This document shows positions 1 to 9,140 of a DNA stretch of 64,000 bases, piece after piece. This stretch comes from Micromonospora narathiwatensis. Its GTDB lineage: Bacteria; Actinomycetota; Actinomycetes; Mycobacteriales; Micromonosporaceae. The stretch lies in assembly GCF_900089605.1 (NCBI RefSeq), contig NZ_LT594324.1, positions 3,534,001-3,598,000 on the forward strand, written 5' to 3'. Within the stretch, counting starts at the first letter, position 1, and the number at the start of each line of letters is the position of its first letter. The notes beneath the pieces were generated by a model, which saw only the letters and a list, made by a program, of their open reading frames with translations, did not search any database and was not told where the DNA came from. Made by a program: the position numbers and the translations under genes.

Positions 1-738
1 ACCGATGTGGTCCACGCGCAGGTCGGAGCCGACCGCGTGCCGGATCCGGGCGGCCAGCCGGGCGTACTGCCGGGGCCAGGTCGGGTCGGGGTCGGTGAGC
101 ACCAGCCGCTCCGGCCGGACCGCGCGGCGCTCGCGGACGTTGCGTTCGTAGGGCACCAGGCGGTCGCGCCAGAGCGCGTCCACCGCCGCGTGCAGTTCGT
201 CCCGCGTGCCGTCGTTGGTGAGCAGCACGTCGGCGGCCGCGTCCCGGCGGGCGTCGTCGGCCTGCGCGGCGATCCGCCGCTCGGCCTCCGCGCGGTCCAT
301 GCCGCGGTCGCGCGCCAGCCGCTCCACCCGGGTACGCATCGCCGTCCGCACCACGAGCACCAGGTGGTACGTCGGCGCGAGCCCCACCTCGACCAGCAGC
401 GGCACGTCGTTGACCACGATCGCGTCCACGGGCGCGGCGGCGGTCAGCTCCACGGTCCGCGCCCGGACCCGGGGATGGGTGATCGCCTCCAACCGGCGGC
501 GGGCCGCCTGGTCGGCGAAGACGACGGAGCCCAACGCCGCCCGGTCGAGGGCACCGTGCGAATCGAGCACCCGGTCGGAGAAGGCGGCGACGATCTCGGC
601 CAGCCCTTCGCTGCCCGGGGCGACCACCTCGCGGGCGATCCGGTCCGAGTCGATGACCACCGCGCCGAGCCCGGCCAGCCGGCTAGCCACCGCGCTCTTG
701 CCGGACCCGATGCCCCCGGTCAGTCCCACCATCAGCAC
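1..738 (-). CDS. coaE: Dephospho-CoA kinase with C-terminal GrpB-like domain (3' end outside window)
   Basis: Last step of coenzyme A synthesis: ATP-dependent phosphorylation of dephospho-CoA, in the cytoplasm. The protein opens with the P-loop GLTGGIGSGKS (about residues 6-16) and carries the CoaE lid/substrate region with several arginines. From about residue 215 a second domain begins (LTDPDPTWPRQYARL), matching the UPF0157/GrpB-like extension known on actinobacterial CoaE; it is cut by the window edge, so the gene is partial. Start: GTG at 738 gives MLMVGLTGG; an in-frame ATG lies 6 bases further in at 732. It lies downstream of rpsA on the same strand, the order known in mycobacteria, but the strong hairpin at 924-972 separates the two, so it probably has its own promoter. 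Function is confident; start moderately so. Confidence 0.93.
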   Translation of the reverse strand, partial: MLMVGLTGGIGSGKSAVASRLAGLGAVVIDSDRIAREVVAPGSEGLAEIVAAFSDRVLDSHGALDRAALGSVVFADQAARRRLEAITHPRVRARTVELTAAAPVDAIVVNDVPLLVEVGLAPTYHLVLVVRTAMRTRVERLARDRGMDRAEAERRIAAQADDARRDAAADVLLTNDGTRDELHAAVDALWRDRLVPYERNVRERRAVRPERLVLTDPDPTWPRQYARLAARIRHAVGSDLRVDHIG

Positions 739-923
739 CGGACCAGTCAACAGGATCACCGGCCGCACGCCAAACCAGCCGCGGGACCTGTCGCCGGGGG
801 CGATGCCCGCCATGATCGACCCGCGTGCGTCCCGTCACCGGGACAGCCCCACCTGCCGCACGCCGAATCGATCAAGAGCAGGCGCGGTGCCGGCGGCGGG
901 CGTGCCTGACCGGAGATACGCGA

Positions 924-972
924 GGGCCCCGCCCCCGGCAATCCGGTGAACCGGATCGCGGGGGCGGGGCCC
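924..972 (-). terminator. Strong two-tier hairpin downstream of rpsA
   Basis: Perfect 13-bp G/C stem (924-936 with 960-972) enclosing a second 6-bp stem (941-946 with 951-956) closed by a TGAA loop. There is no U-run, as is common for actinobacterial terminators. It lies 50 bases after the rpsA stop, so it most likely ends the rpsA transcript before coaE. Confidence 0.75.
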
Positions 973-988
973 GTCGTCGTTCAGCGAC

Positions 989-1015
989 GGCGTCAAACGC
1001 GCCGAGCTGGCGTTG
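989..1015 (+). repeat. Partial copy of a 40-bp palindromic element
   Basis: These 27 bases match the right half of the palindromic element found inside the FtsK-like gene (36460-36486) with two mismatches. The left arm is degraded. It lies between the rpsA stop and its terminator hairpin, so here the element is in non-coding DNA. Confidence 0.55.
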
Positions 1016-1023
1016 TCACCGGG

Positions 1024-2508
1024 TCACTTGCCGCCGGCGAGCTTCTCCCGCAGCGCGGCGAGCGCCTCGTCGGTGGCCAGGGTGCCGGCCGGCTCCTCGG
1101 CCTGACGGCTCGGGGCCGAGGTCGAGGTGGTGGTGCCGGACACGGCCGGAGCCGGGTTGGCAGCGGCCTCGGCGTCGGCGGCCCGGGAGGTCTGCACCTG
1201 CTTGGTGTGGGCCTCCCAGCGCTGACGCGCCTCGGCGTACTGGTTCTCCCAGGTCTCGCGCTGCTTGTCGTAGCCCTCGAGCCACTCGCCCGTCTCCGGG
1301 TCGAAGCCCTCCGGGTAGATGTAGTTGCCCTGCTCGTCGTAGGTCGCGGCCATGCCGTAGAGGGTCGGGTCGAAGTGCTCCTCGCCCTCGACGAAGCCCT
1401 CGTTGGCCTGCTTGAGCGACAGCGAGATCCGGCGACGCTCCAGGTCGATGTCGATGACCTTGACCATGACCTCGGAGCCGACCTGGACGACCTGCTCCGG
1501 GATCTCCACGTGGCGCTCGGCCAGCTCGGAGATGTGGACCAGACCCTCGATGCCGTCGTCCACCCGGACGAAGGCGCCGAACGGCACCAGCTTGGTGACC
1601 TTACCCGGCACGATCTGCTGGATCGCGTGGGTACGGGCGAACTGACGCCACGGGTCCTCCTGGGTCGCCTTCAGCGACAGCGAGACCCGCTCGCGGTCCA
1701 GGTCGACGTCCAGGACCTCGACCTCGACCTCCTGGCCGACCTCGACGACCTCGGACGGGTGGTCGATGTGCTTCCAGGACAGCTCGGAGACGTGCACCAG
1801 GCCGTCCACGCCGCCCAGGTCGACGAACGCGCCGAAGTTGACGATCGAGGACACGACGCCCTTGCGGACCTGGCCCTTCTGCAGCTTGTTGAGGAACTCG
1901 GTGCGCACCTCGGACTGCGTCTGCTCCAGCCACGCCCGGCGGGACAGGACCACGTTGTTACGGTTCTTGTCCAGCTCGATGATCTTGGCCTCGAGCTCCC
2001 GGCCGACGTACGGCTGCAGGTCACGCACCCGCCGCATCTCCACCAGCGAGGCGGGCAGGAAGCCGCGCAGGCCGATGTCGAGGATGAGACCACCCTTGAC
2101 GACCTCGATGACCGAACCGCGGACGACGCCGTCCTCGTCCTTGATCTTCTCGATCGTGCCCCAAGCCCGCTCGTACTGCGCCCGCTTCTTCGAGAGGATC
2201 AGGCGACCCTCCTTGTCCTCCTTCTGGAGGACAAGGGCCTCGATGTGGTCACCGACCGAAACCACCTCGGCCGGGTCCACGTCGTGCTTGATCGACAGCT
2301 CGCGAGAGGGGATCACGCCCTCGGTCTTGTAGCCGATGTCGAGCAGGACCTCGTCCCGATCGACCTTGACGACGGTGCCTTCGACAATGTCGCCGTCGTT
2401 GAAGTACTTGATGGTCTCATCGATCGCGGCGAGGAAAGCTTCCTCGGAGCCGATGTCGTCGATGGTGACCTTGTTGGCGCTCGAGGTGGCCTCGATGCTG
2501 CTCGTCAT
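1024..2508 (-). CDS. rpsA: 30S ribosomal protein S1
   Basis: RNA-binding ribosomal protein that helps load mRNA on the 30S subunit. The 494-aa product has four S1 (OB-fold) repeats, beginning near residues 35, 120, 205 and 290, each ending in the usual V-x-V-x-D/L core (for example VDLGGVDGLVHVSELSW in repeat 3). A charged, low-complexity tail follows, with a Tyr/Glu-rich segment and an Ala/Thr/Ser-rich end, as in other actinobacterial S1 proteins. Start: ATG at 2508 gives MTSSIEATSSANKV, the conserved actinobacterial N-terminus; the 33 bases of open frame upstream are not conserved-looking. It is single-gene, with a roughly 180-base leader and its own terminator, and lies between polA and coaE as in mycobacteria. 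Confidence 0.97.
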   Translation of the reverse strand: MTSSIEATSSANKVTIDDIGSEEAFLAAIDETIKYFNDGDIVEGTVVKVDRDEVLLDIGYKTEGVIPSRELSIKHDVDPAEVVSVGDHIEALVLQKEDKEGRLILSKKRAQYERAWGTIEKIKDEDGVVRGSVIEVVKGGLILDIGLRGFLPASLVEMRRVRDLQPYVGRELEAKIIELDKNRNNVVLSRRAWLEQTQSEVRTEFLNKLQKGQVRKGVVSSIVNFGAFVDLGGVDGLVHVSELSWKHIDHPSEVVEVGQEVEVEVLDVDLDRERVSLSLKATQEDPWRQFARTHAIQQIVPGKVTKLVPFGAFVRVDDGIEGLVHISELAERHVEIPEQVVQVGSEVMVKVIDIDLERRRISLSLKQANEGFVEGEEHFDPTLYGMAATYDEQGNYIYPEGFDPETGEWLEGYDKQRETWENQYAEARQRWEAHTKQVQTSRAADAEAAANPAPAVSGTTTSTSAPSRQAEEPAGTLATDEALAALREKLAGGK

Positions 2509-2862
2509 GTGGGCGGTTGCTCCGGTCGGATGGGTTGTCACAGCAGGCGTGGGCGTCGCGGTGACCTGTCCGCGCCAGCGGATCCGTCGCCGGGCACACC
2601 GAACGATCGCCGTCAGAAGATCATTAGTGGCTCCGGTGACCGCGCACCTGCTCCCTGCCGAGGCACACGATCCGCGAGCGCATCCTCTAGCCTACCCGCT
2701 GCATTACCACAGCGTGCAAGCCCTCCCGGGTCCTCGCGACCTCGCCAGCTGCGAAAGCGGAGATTTTGCGCGGTAAGGTGCCACGGCTGTCTCGTCCGTC
2801 ACATCTTCCCCACCCGTCACACCGCTGGCGGCAGCGCGCCGGGCTGAGGCTAGCGTGAACGC
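2509..2862. promoter_or_regulatory. Divergent promoter region between rpsA and a methyltransferase (354 bp, no gene)
   Basis: No credible coding frame. On the minus strand TTGCAC (about 2719-2714) and TAGGCT (about 2694-2689) are separated by 19 bases and could form the rpsA promoter, which would give rpsA a leader of around 180 nt. On the plus strand TAGCGT at 2851-2856 sits 6 bases before the GTG of the methyltransferase gene, the pattern of a leaderless start. The boxes were found by eye only. Confidence 0.45.
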
Positions 2863-3663
2863 GTGGATGACAGGGTGACCCGACGCCGGGTGGGAGCCGC
2901 CGAGGTCCGCCGGGCCAACCGCGGCTGGTGGGACACCGACGCCGACGACTATCAGGCCGAGCACGGGGCGTTCCTGGGCGAGGTGGACTTCGTCTGGTGT
3001 CCCGAGGGGCTGCGCGAGGCCGATGCCCGACTGCTCGGTGAGGTGGCCGGCCGCCGGATTCTCGAACTCGGCTGCGGGGCGGCGGCCGCCGCCCGCTGGC
3101 TGGCCAGCCAGGGGGCCCGGCCGGTCGCCCTGGACCTCTCCGCCGGCATGCTGCGGCACGCCGCGGCCGCCGCCGACCGCACCGGCGTACGCGTGCCGCT
3201 GGTGCAGGCCGACGCGCTCGCCCTGCCCTTCGCCGACGCCGCGTTCGACACCGTCTGCACGGCGTTCGGCGCGATCCCGTTCGTGGACGACTCGGCGGCG
3301 GTGATGCGGGAGGTGTCCCGGGTGCTGCGGCCCGGGGGCCGCTGGGTCTTCTCGGTCACCCACCCGATGCGCTGGATCTTCCTCGACGACCCCGGGGAGG
3401 GCGGACTCACCGCGGTGCACTCGTACTTCGACCGCGCCCCGTACGTGGAGCAGGACGAGCACGGGGTGGCCACGTACGTCGAGCAGCACCGCACCCTCGG
3501 CGACCGGATCCGCGAGCTGGTCGGGGCCGGGTTCCGGCTGCTGGACCTGGTGGAGCCGGAGTGGCCGGCGGGCCACGAGGGCGTCTGGGGTCAGTGGAGC
3601 CCGCTGCGCGGCCGGCTCTTCCCCGGCACGGCGATCTTCGTCGCGGAGAAGCCGGCCGGATGA
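2863..3663 (+). CDS. Class I SAM-dependent methyltransferase (Methyltransf_11 type)
   Basis: Transfers a methyl group from S-adenosylmethionine to an unknown small molecule. The 266-aa product has the SAM-binding motif I ILELGCGAAAAARWLASQG (about residues 65-83), the acidic motif II residue in VALDLSAGM, motif III around VQADALALPF and the post-motif VSRVLRPGGRWVFSVTHP. The N-terminal RANRGWWDTDADDYQAEHG is typical of an actinobacterial subgroup that often lies near rpsA. Start: GTG at 2863, chosen because TAGCGT lies 6 bases upstream and there is no Shine-Dalgarno sequence, so the message is probably leaderless. The substrate cannot be read from the sequence. Confidence 0.88.
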   Translation: MDDRVTRRRVGAAEVRRANRGWWDTDADDYQAEHGAFLGEVDFVWCPEGLREADARLLGEVAGRRILELGCGAAAAARWLASQGARPVALDLSAGMLRHAAAAADRTGVRVPLVQADALALPFADAAFDTVCTAFGAIPFVDDSAAVMREVSRVLRPGGRWVFSVTHPMRWIFLDDPGEGGLTAVHSYFDRAPYVEQDEHGVATYVEQHRTLGDRIRELVGAGFRLLDLVEPEWPAGHEGVWGQWSPLRGRLFPGTAIFVAEKPAG

Positions 3664-3758
3664 GCCGGCCGGAGGAGCCTCAAGCCGTCCGTCGCTGAGA
3701 TCACCGCCTGAGCAACCGGCGTTTGTTTCCGCCGGACGCCCCCGGGTACGCCGTCGGC

Positions 3759-3977
3759 ATGGCCGAGAAGGAGTTCCGCGAGGGCGACCACGTCTCCTGG
3801 GCCGCCCACAGCGGCCGGGCGTACGGCGTGGTCAAGGAGAAGCTGGTCGACCGCACCCACGTACGCGGGCACACGGTGAACGCCTCGCCGGAGGAGCCGC
3901 AGTACCGGATCCGCAACGACCACTCGGGCCGGGACGTCGCGCACCGGCCGGAGGTGCTGCGCCGTGAGCCGGAATGA
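3759..3977 (+). CDS. Small DUF2945-type protein
   Basis: A 72-aa basic protein with the pattern of the DUF2945 (HVA1/Tudor-like) family: EFREGDHVSWAAHSGRAYGVV at the start, then a second strand pair (RGHTVNASPEEPQYRI) and a C-terminal VLRREPE. It is predicted to be a single small beta-barrel. Molecular role unknown; fungal relatives are called hypervirulence-associated, but this says little about bacteria. Start: ATG at 3759 gives MAEKEFREGD and discards a non-conserved proline-rich lead-in. It overlaps the next gene by 14 bases, so the two are translated as a pair. Confidence 0.8.
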   Translation: MAEKEFREGDHVSWAAHSGRAYGVVKEKLVDRTHVRGHTVNASPEEPQYRIRNDHSGRDVAHRPEVLRREPE

Positions 3978-4395
3978 GGACGGCCGCGACACCTACCACG
4001 AGTTCACCGAGGCGGTGAACATGACGCCCGGCGAGCTGCGGAAGTGGCTGGAGACCGACGAGTCGAAGCACGTCGGCTGGCGGAGGAAGGGCAGCAAGGG
4101 CGGCGAGTCGGTCGGCCACGAGTCCGGCCGGAAGATCATCGACCTGCTGCGCCGCAGCCGTGACCAGCTCTCCGAGGCCGACTACCGGCACATGCGCAAG
4201 GTCGTCGGGTACGTCCGGCGGCACATGGCGCAGCGACCCAGTGGCGACGTACGCCGGACCCGATGGCGGTACTCCCTGATGAACTGGGGCCACGACCCGG
4301 TGAAGGCGCCGCTGCCCCCACCGGGCGGCCCGTCCCGCAAGGCCCTGGAGCGGCACGGCGCCCCGCCGAAGGCGCGCCGAGGACCGGCACGCTGA
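3964..4395 (+). CDS. DUF3140-type protein, putative DNA-associated
   Basis: A 143-aa basic protein resembling the DUF3140 family: a conserved FTEAVNMTPGELRKWLETD start, a Lys/Gly-rich turn (VGWRRKGSKGGESVGHESG), an Arg-rich helix ending in ADYRHMRKVVGYVRRHMAQ, and a WRYSLMNWGHDP motif. The charge pattern suggests nucleic-acid binding, but no function is established that I know of. GTG start at 3964 overlaps the end of the DUF2945 gene by 14 bases; the DUF2945/DUF3140 pairing recurs in actinobacteria, so a shared task is likely. The last 25 residues are Pro/Arg-rich and probably disordered. Confidence 0.8.
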   Translation: MSRNEDGRDTYHEFTEAVNMTPGELRKWLETDESKHVGWRRKGSKGGESVGHESGRKIIDLLRRSRDQLSEADYRHMRKVVGYVRRHMAQRPSGDVRRTRWRYSLMNWGHDPVKAPLPPPGGPSRKALERHGAPPKARRGPAR

Positions 4396-4447
4396 GCCGG
4401 TCCCGGCGGGCGGTGGTCGGCTGAGCGCCACCGGATCGGCGATGTCG

Positions 4448-4463
4448 CCGGGTCCCGACCCGG
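4448..4463. terminator. Small hairpin between convergent genes
   Basis: Six-bp stem CCGGGT/ACCCGG with a CCCG tetraloop, in the 119-bp gap between the DUF3140 gene (plus) and the end of polA (minus). No U-run. A weak bidirectional terminator candidate; nothing else is recognisable in the gap. Confidence 0.35.
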
Positions 4464-4514
4464 TGGATGCCGCAACGTCGGCGAGGCAAGGACGATCCCG
4501 GTGGCGATGCTCAG

Positions 4515-7214
4515 TCAGTGGTCGGCGCTGTTCCAGTCGTGGCCCTCGCCGACGGAGACCTCCAACGGCACCGACAGCGGGTACGCCTCCCCCATCTCCT
4601 TGCGGACCAGGGCCTCCAGGGTCTCCCGTTCGCCCGGGGCGACCTCGAAGACCAACTCGTCGTGCACCTGGAGCAGCATCCGGGAGCGCAGCCCGGCCTC
4701 GCGCAGCGCGGTGTCGACGTGCAGCATGGCGACCTTGATGATGTCGGCCGCCGAACCCTGGATCGGGGCGTTGAGCGCCATCCGCTCGGCCATCTCCCGG
4801 CGCTGACGGTTGTCGCTGACCAGGTCGGGCAGGTAGCGACGGCGGCCCAGGATGGTGGAGGTGTAGCCGTCCTGCCGGGCCCGGGCCACCACCTCGTGCA
4901 GGTAGTCGCGGACCCCGCCGAAGCCGGCGAAGTAGTTCTCCATCAGCCCGCGCGCCTCCTCGGCGCTGATCCCGAGCTGCTGCGAGAGCCCGAACGCGCT
5001 CAGCCCGTACGCCAGGCCGTAGTTCATCGCCTTGATCTTGCGGCGCTGGTCGGCGGTGACCTGGTCGACCGGGACGGCGAAGACCGAGGAGGCGGTGGCG
5101 GCGTGGAAGTCGTGCCCGGAGTTGAACGCCTCGATCAGCGCGTCGTCCGACGACAGGTGCGCCATGATCCGCATCTCGATCTGGCTGTAGTCGGCGGTGA
5201 GCAGGCACTCGTAGCCCGCGCCGACCACGAAGGCCCGGCGGATCCGCCGCCCTTCCTCGGTGCGGATGGGGATGTTCTGCAGGTTGGGCTCGGTCGAGGA
5301 GAGCCGGCCGGTGGCCGCCACGGTCTGGTTGAACGTGGTGTGGATCCGGCCGTCGTCGGAGACCGACTTGAGCAGCCCGTCGACGGTCGACTTGAGCTTG
5401 GCCACGTCCCGGTGGCGCAGCAGGTGCGCCAGCACCGGGTGCGGCTGCTGGGCGTAGAGCCACTGGAGGGCGTCGGCGTCCGTGGTGTAGCCGGTCTTGA
5501 TCTTCTTGGTCTTGGGCAGGCCCAGCTCGCCGAAGAGGATCTCCTGGAGCTGCTTGGGCGAGCCGAGGTTGAACTCCCGCCCGATCTCCGCGTACGCGCC
5601 CTGGGCGGCGGCCTTCACCTCGGCGGCGAAGTGCGCCTCCAGCTCCGACAGGTATTCGGTGTCGGCGCCGATCCCGGTGCGCTCCATGGTCGCGAGGACC
5701 CGCATCAGCGGCAGCTCCACGCCGGCCATCAGCCGGGCGGACTGCTCGCCGTCGCGGGACAGCTCGGCGTCGATCGCGTCGGCCAGGTCGAGGGTGGCGC
5801 GGGCCTGGAGCATCAGGTTCTGCTCGGCCTCGCCGTCGTTGCCCAGCCCCTCCAGGGTGAGTTGGCCGGTCTCCGGCGCGTCGACCCGCAACTCCCGGTG
5901 CAGGTAGCGCAGCGCCAGGTCGGTGAGGTCGTACGACCGCTGGTCGGGGCGGGCCAGGTAGGCGGCGATCTGGGTGTCGCGGGAGATGCCCTGCAGGTCC
6001 CAGCCGTGCGCGGCGAACGCCAGCACCGCCGGCTTGCTGTCGTGCAGCACCTTCGGGCGGGAGCCGTCGGCCAGCCAGCCGGCCAGGGCGGCCTCGTCGG
6101 CCGCGCCGAGGGTGGCCGGGTCGAACCAGGCGGCCGCGCCACCGGCGGTGGCCAGGGCCATCCCGGTCACCGAGGCGGTGTGCCGCCGGTTGGGGCCGGT
6201 GTCGAGCTTGACCGCCACGCCGACCGGGGTGCCGGCCGGGGCGTGGGTCTCCAGCCAGCCGGCGAGGCCGCCGGGCTCGGTGAGCACCTGCCCGGCCAGC
6301 TCGAAGCCGGCCTCGGCCTCCGGCTCGACCGCCTCCAGGTACTGGTAGAGCCGGTCACGCAGGATGCGGAACTGGAGGGTGTCGAAGACCTGGTGCACGG
6401 CCTCCCGGTCCCAGCCCTGCCAGCGGGCGTCCGCCACGCGCAGCGGCAGCTCCAGGTCGGCGATCAGGCAGTTGATCTCGTAGTTGCGGATCACGTCGGC
6501 GAGCCGCTCGCGCAGACTGTCACCGGCCTTGCCCTTGATCTCGTCGGCCCGGGCGATCACGCCCTCCACCCCGCCGTACGTGTTGATCCACTTGGCGGCG
6601 GTCTTCGGGCCGACGCCGGGGATGCCGGGCAGGTTGTCGCTGGTCTCGCCGACCAGGGCGGCCAGGTGGCGGTAACGGTCCGGGGCGACGCCGTACTTCG
6701 CCTCGACCGCCGCCGGGTCCATCCGGGCCAGGTCGGAGACGCCCTTACGCGGGTAGAGCACGGTGATCCGGTCGCCGACGAGCTGGAACGCGTCCCGGTC
6801 GCCGGTGGTGATCAGCACCTCCATGCCCTCGTCGCGGGCCTGGCAGGCGAGGGTGGCGATGACGTCGTCGGCCTCGTAACCCTCCTTCTCCACCACCGGG
6901 ACGCGCAGCGCGGCCAGGACCTCCTTGACCAGGCTGACCTGGCCCTTGAAGTCGGTCGGGGTCTCGCTGCGGCCGGCCTTGTACTCGGCGTACTTCTCGG
7001 TGCGGAAGGAGCGGCGGGAGACGTCGAAGGCGACCACGATGTGGGTGGGCTGCTCGTCGCGGAGCACGTTGATCAGCATCGAGGTGAAGCCGTAGACGGC
7101 GTTGGTCGGCTGCCCCGTGGTGGTGGAGAAGTTCTCCACCGGCAGGGCGAAGAAGGCCCGGTATGCCAGGGAGTGTCCGTCGACGAGGAGCAGGCGCGGC
7201 GTCGTAGCTGTCAC
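4515..7214 (-). CDS. polA: DNA polymerase I
   Basis: Okazaki fragment processing and repair synthesis. The 899-aa protein has an N-terminal 5'-nuclease domain (about 1-290; LLLVDGHSLAYRAFF, GYEADDVIATLA, TGDRDAFQLV and the helix-hairpin-helix LPGIPGVGPKTAAKW), a central 3'-exonuclease-like domain, and the polymerase domain with motif A LLTADYSQIEMRIMAHLSSD, motif B (RRKIKAMNYGLAYGLS) and motif C LLQVHDELVFEV. The central domain lacks the DxE of Exo I (the region reads AVKLDTGPNRRH), so proofreading is probably lost, as known for mycobacterial PolA. Start: GTG at 7214 (MTATTPRLLLVDG), because TAGAGT lies 7 bases upstream, a leaderless pattern; an alternative at 7244 would place that box inside the gene. 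Confidence 0.97.
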   Translation of the reverse strand: MTATTPRLLLVDGHSLAYRAFFALPVENFSTTTGQPTNAVYGFTSMLINVLRDEQPTHIVVAFDVSRRSFRTEKYAEYKAGRSETPTDFKGQVSLVKEVLAALRVPVVEKEGYEADDVIATLACQARDEGMEVLITTGDRDAFQLVGDRITVLYPRKGVSDLARMDPAAVEAKYGVAPDRYRHLAALVGETSDNLPGIPGVGPKTAAKWINTYGGVEGVIARADEIKGKAGDSLRERLADVIRNYEINCLIADLELPLRVADARWQGWDREAVHQVFDTLQFRILRDRLYQYLEAVEPEAEAGFELAGQVLTEPGGLAGWLETHAPAGTPVGVAVKLDTGPNRRHTASVTGMALATAGGAAAWFDPATLGAADEAALAGWLADGSRPKVLHDSKPAVLAFAAHGWDLQGISRDTQIAAYLARPDQRSYDLTDLALRYLHRELRVDAPETGQLTLEGLGNDGEAEQNLMLQARATLDLADAIDAELSRDGEQSARLMAGVELPLMRVLATMERTGIGADTEYLSELEAHFAAEVKAAAQGAYAEIGREFNLGSPKQLQEILFGELGLPKTKKIKTGYTTDADALQWLYAQQPHPVLAHLLRHRDVAKLKSTVDGLLKSVSDDGRIHTTFNQTVAATGRLSSTEPNLQNIPIRTEEGRRIRRAFVVGAGYECLLTADYSQIEMRIMAHLSSDDALIEAFNSGHDFHAATASSVFAVPVDQVTADQRRKIKAMNYGLAYGLSAFGLSQQLGISAEEARGLMENYFAGFGGVRDYLHEVVARARQDGYTSTILGRRRYLPDLVSDNRQRREMAERMALNAPIQGSAADIIKVAMLHVDTALREAGLRSRMLLQVHDELVFEVAPGERETLEALVRKEMGEAYPLSVPLEVSVGEGHDWNSADH

Positions 7215-7221
7215 GGCAGCG

Positions 7222-7227
7222 ACTCTA
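7222..7227 (-). promoter_or_regulatory. -10 box of polA (leaderless)
   Basis: TAGAGT on the minus strand, 7 bases before the GTG at 7214. This spacing puts the transcription start at or next to the first base of the start codon. Confidence 0.55.
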
Positions 7228-7310
7228 GTCCGTACCGCCGACAAGCCCGGCCCGCGGCACGGCCGATCGGCCGCGACCTGTCCCGGATCGACGGGGATGT
7301 CCCGTTGCGC

Positions 7311-7345
7311 GGGTCCGGTGCGGCGGCGGACGCCGCACCGGACCC
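7311..7345 (-). terminator. Terminator of the amino acid ABC operon
   Basis: Perfect 14-bp stem (7311-7324 with 7332-7345) and 7-base loop, starting 7 bases beyond the stop codon of the ATP-binding gene. No U-run. Nothing else is visible in the gap to polA. Confidence 0.75.
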
Positions 7346-7352
7346 CACCGGG

Positions 7353-8162
7353 TCACAGCACCTTGGCCAGGAACGCCTTGGTCCGGTTGTGGCGCGGGTT
7401 CGCGATCACCTCGCGCGGGTTGCCCTGCTCGACCACCACGCCGCCGTCCATGAAGACCAGCGAGTCGCCGACCTCCCGGGCGAAGCCGATCTCGTGGGTC
7501 ACCACGATCATCGTCATGCCGTCCCGGGCCAGGTCCTTCATCACGTCCAGCACCTCGCCGACCAGCTCCGGGTCCAGCGCGCTGGTCGGCTCGTCGAAGA
7601 GCATCAGCTTCGGCTGCATCGCCAGCGCCCGGGCGATCGCCACCCGCTGCTGCTGGCCGCCGGAGAGCTGACCCGGGTACGCGCCGAGCTTGTCGCCCAG
7701 CCCGACCCGTTCCAGCAGCTGCGCCGCCCGGTCCCGGGCCTCGGTCTTCTTGGCCCGGCGCAGCAGCACCGGCGCCTCGACGATGTTCTGCAGCACGGTC
7801 ATGTGCGGGAAGAGGTTGAACCGCTGGAACACCATGCCGATCGCCCGGCGCTGCGCGGCCACCTCCTTGTCCCGCAGCTCGTGCAGCTTTCCGCCGCGCT
7901 CCCGGTAGCCGATCAGGTCGCCGTCCACCCAGATCCGGCCGGCGTTGATCTTCTCCAGGTGGTTGATGCAGCGCAGGAACGTCGACTTGCCGGAGCCGGA
8001 GGGCCCCAGCAGGCAGCACACCTCGCCGGCGCGCACCTCCAGGTCGATGCCCTTGAGCACCTCCAGGGGCCCGAACGACTTGTGCACCTGCTCGGCCCGG
8101 ACCATCGGGCCCGGCGACTCCTCCGCCGAACCCGCCTGCCGGGGAATGGCCATCTCAGTCAT
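7353..8162 (-). CDS. Polar amino acid ABC transporter, ATP-binding protein
   Basis: ATPase of a PAAT-family importer (GlnQ/HisP type), cytoplasmic side of the membrane. The 269-aa protein has Walker [17 protein letters not shown]-loop [16 protein letters not shown], signature [15 protein letters not shown], Walker [14 protein letters not shown], and the switch histidine in [10 protein letters not shown] 20-residue N-terminal lead-in precedes the domain. Its ATG overlaps the permease stop by 4 bases (ATGA), fixing the start and showing translational coupling. Last gene of the long transport operon, followed by a strong hairpin. The exact amino acid carried is not visible; glutamate/aspartate or glutamine are common for this group. 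Confidence 0.93.
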   Translation of the reverse strand: MTEMAIPRQAGSAEESPGPMVRAEQVHKSFGPLEVLKGIDLEVRAGEVCCLLGPSGSGKSTFLRCINHLEKINAGRIWVDGDLIGYRERGGKLHELRDKEVAAQRRAIGMVFQRFNLFPHMTVLQNIVEAPVLLRRAKKTEARDRAAQLLERVGLGDKLGAYPGQLSGGQQQRVAIARALAMQPKLMLFDEPTSALDPELVGEVLDVMKDLARDGMTMIVVTHEIGFAREVGDSLVFMDGGVVVEQGNPREVIANPRHNRTKAFLAKVL

Positions 8163-9139
8163 CGCTCCGCCATCCCGCTCGTGGTGCCACCGTTCTCGGC
8201 GGTGATGTCCCGCAGCCGCTGCCGGGCCCGCGCGCTACGCCCGAAGCCCTTCGAGAAGTGCCGCTCCAGGTAGTACTGCCCGACCAGCAGGATGCTGGTC
8301 AGGAACAGGTACCAGAGGGTGGCCGCGACGTACATCGGGAAGGGCTGGAAGGTCCGGGTGACGACCGCCTTGAGCTGGAAGAACAGCTCGGCGCTGACCG
8401 GCACGTAGGCAACCAGCGAGGTGTCCTTGAGCATCGCGATGGTCTCGTTGCCGGTGGGCGGGATGATCACCCGCATGGCCTGCGGCAGCACGATCCGGCG
8501 CAGGATCTGCGTCCGGCTCAGCCCGAGCGCCTGCGCGGCCTCGGTCTGCCCCTCGTCCACCGACTGGATGCCGGCCCGGACGATCTCCGCCATGTACGCG
8601 GCCTCGGAGAGGCCGAGCGCCAGCACGCCGGCGACGAACCCGGTGAGGATCTCCACCGCGGAGAAGCCGAACAGGCGCGCCTCGAAGTCGTGGACGCCGA
8701 AGAGCGCGCCGATCTGCCGGTCGAACGGCAGGCCGAACTCCACCCGGGCCCAGAGGATGCCCAGGTTGCCGAAGAGGATGCCCAGCACCAGCCGGGGCAC
8801 CGCCCGGAAGAACCAGGTGTAGACCCAGGAGACACTGCGCAGGATCGGGTTCTCCGACAGCCGCATGATCGCGATGACGATGCCGAGCCCGATGCCGAGC
8901 AGCATCGAGAACACGAGCAGCGCGATGGTGCCGCGCAGCCCGGCGATGATCGGCGGCCGGAACATCTCGTCGACCATCAACGACCAGTTGAACGCCTTGT
9001 TCGTCACCAGCAGGTGCACGAACATGGCGACCAGCACCCCGATCACCGCGACGGCGATCCAGCGGCCGGGATGCCGCACGGGCACGGCCTGGATGGGTTC
9101 CGGCCGTGCCCGTTCGGGTGTTTCGATGTCGGCTGACAT
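8159..9139 (-). CDS. Polar amino acid ABC transporter, permease
   Basis: Integral membrane component (HisM/GlnP family) of the importer. The 326-aa protein has a first membrane segment at about residues 28-48, a long periplasmic stretch, then the conserved permease core. The EAA loop that contacts the ATPase reads [21 protein letters not shown] (about residues 220-240), followed by [17 protein letters not shown] segment of about 25 residues around [20 protein letters not shown] is longer than in short PAAT permeases. The tail is basic. It starts 1 base after the binding-protein stop region and overlaps the ATPase gene by 4 bases. Confidence 0.92.
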   Translation of the reverse strand: MSADIETPERARPEPIQAVPVRHPGRWIAVAVIGVLVAMFVHLLVTNKAFNWSLMVDEMFRPPIIAGLRGTIALLVFSMLLGIGLGIVIAIMRLSENPILRSVSWVYTWFFRAVPRLVLGILFGNLGILWARVEFGLPFDRQIGALFGVHDFEARLFGFSAVEILTGFVAGVLALGLSEAAYMAEIVRAGIQSVDEGQTEAAQALGLSRTQILRRIVLPQAMRVIIPPTGNETIAMLKDTSLVAYVPVSAELFFQLKAVVTRTFQPFPMYVAATLWYLFLTSILLVGQYYLERHFSKGFGRSARARQRLRDITAENGGTTSGMAER

Positions 9140-9140
9140 G

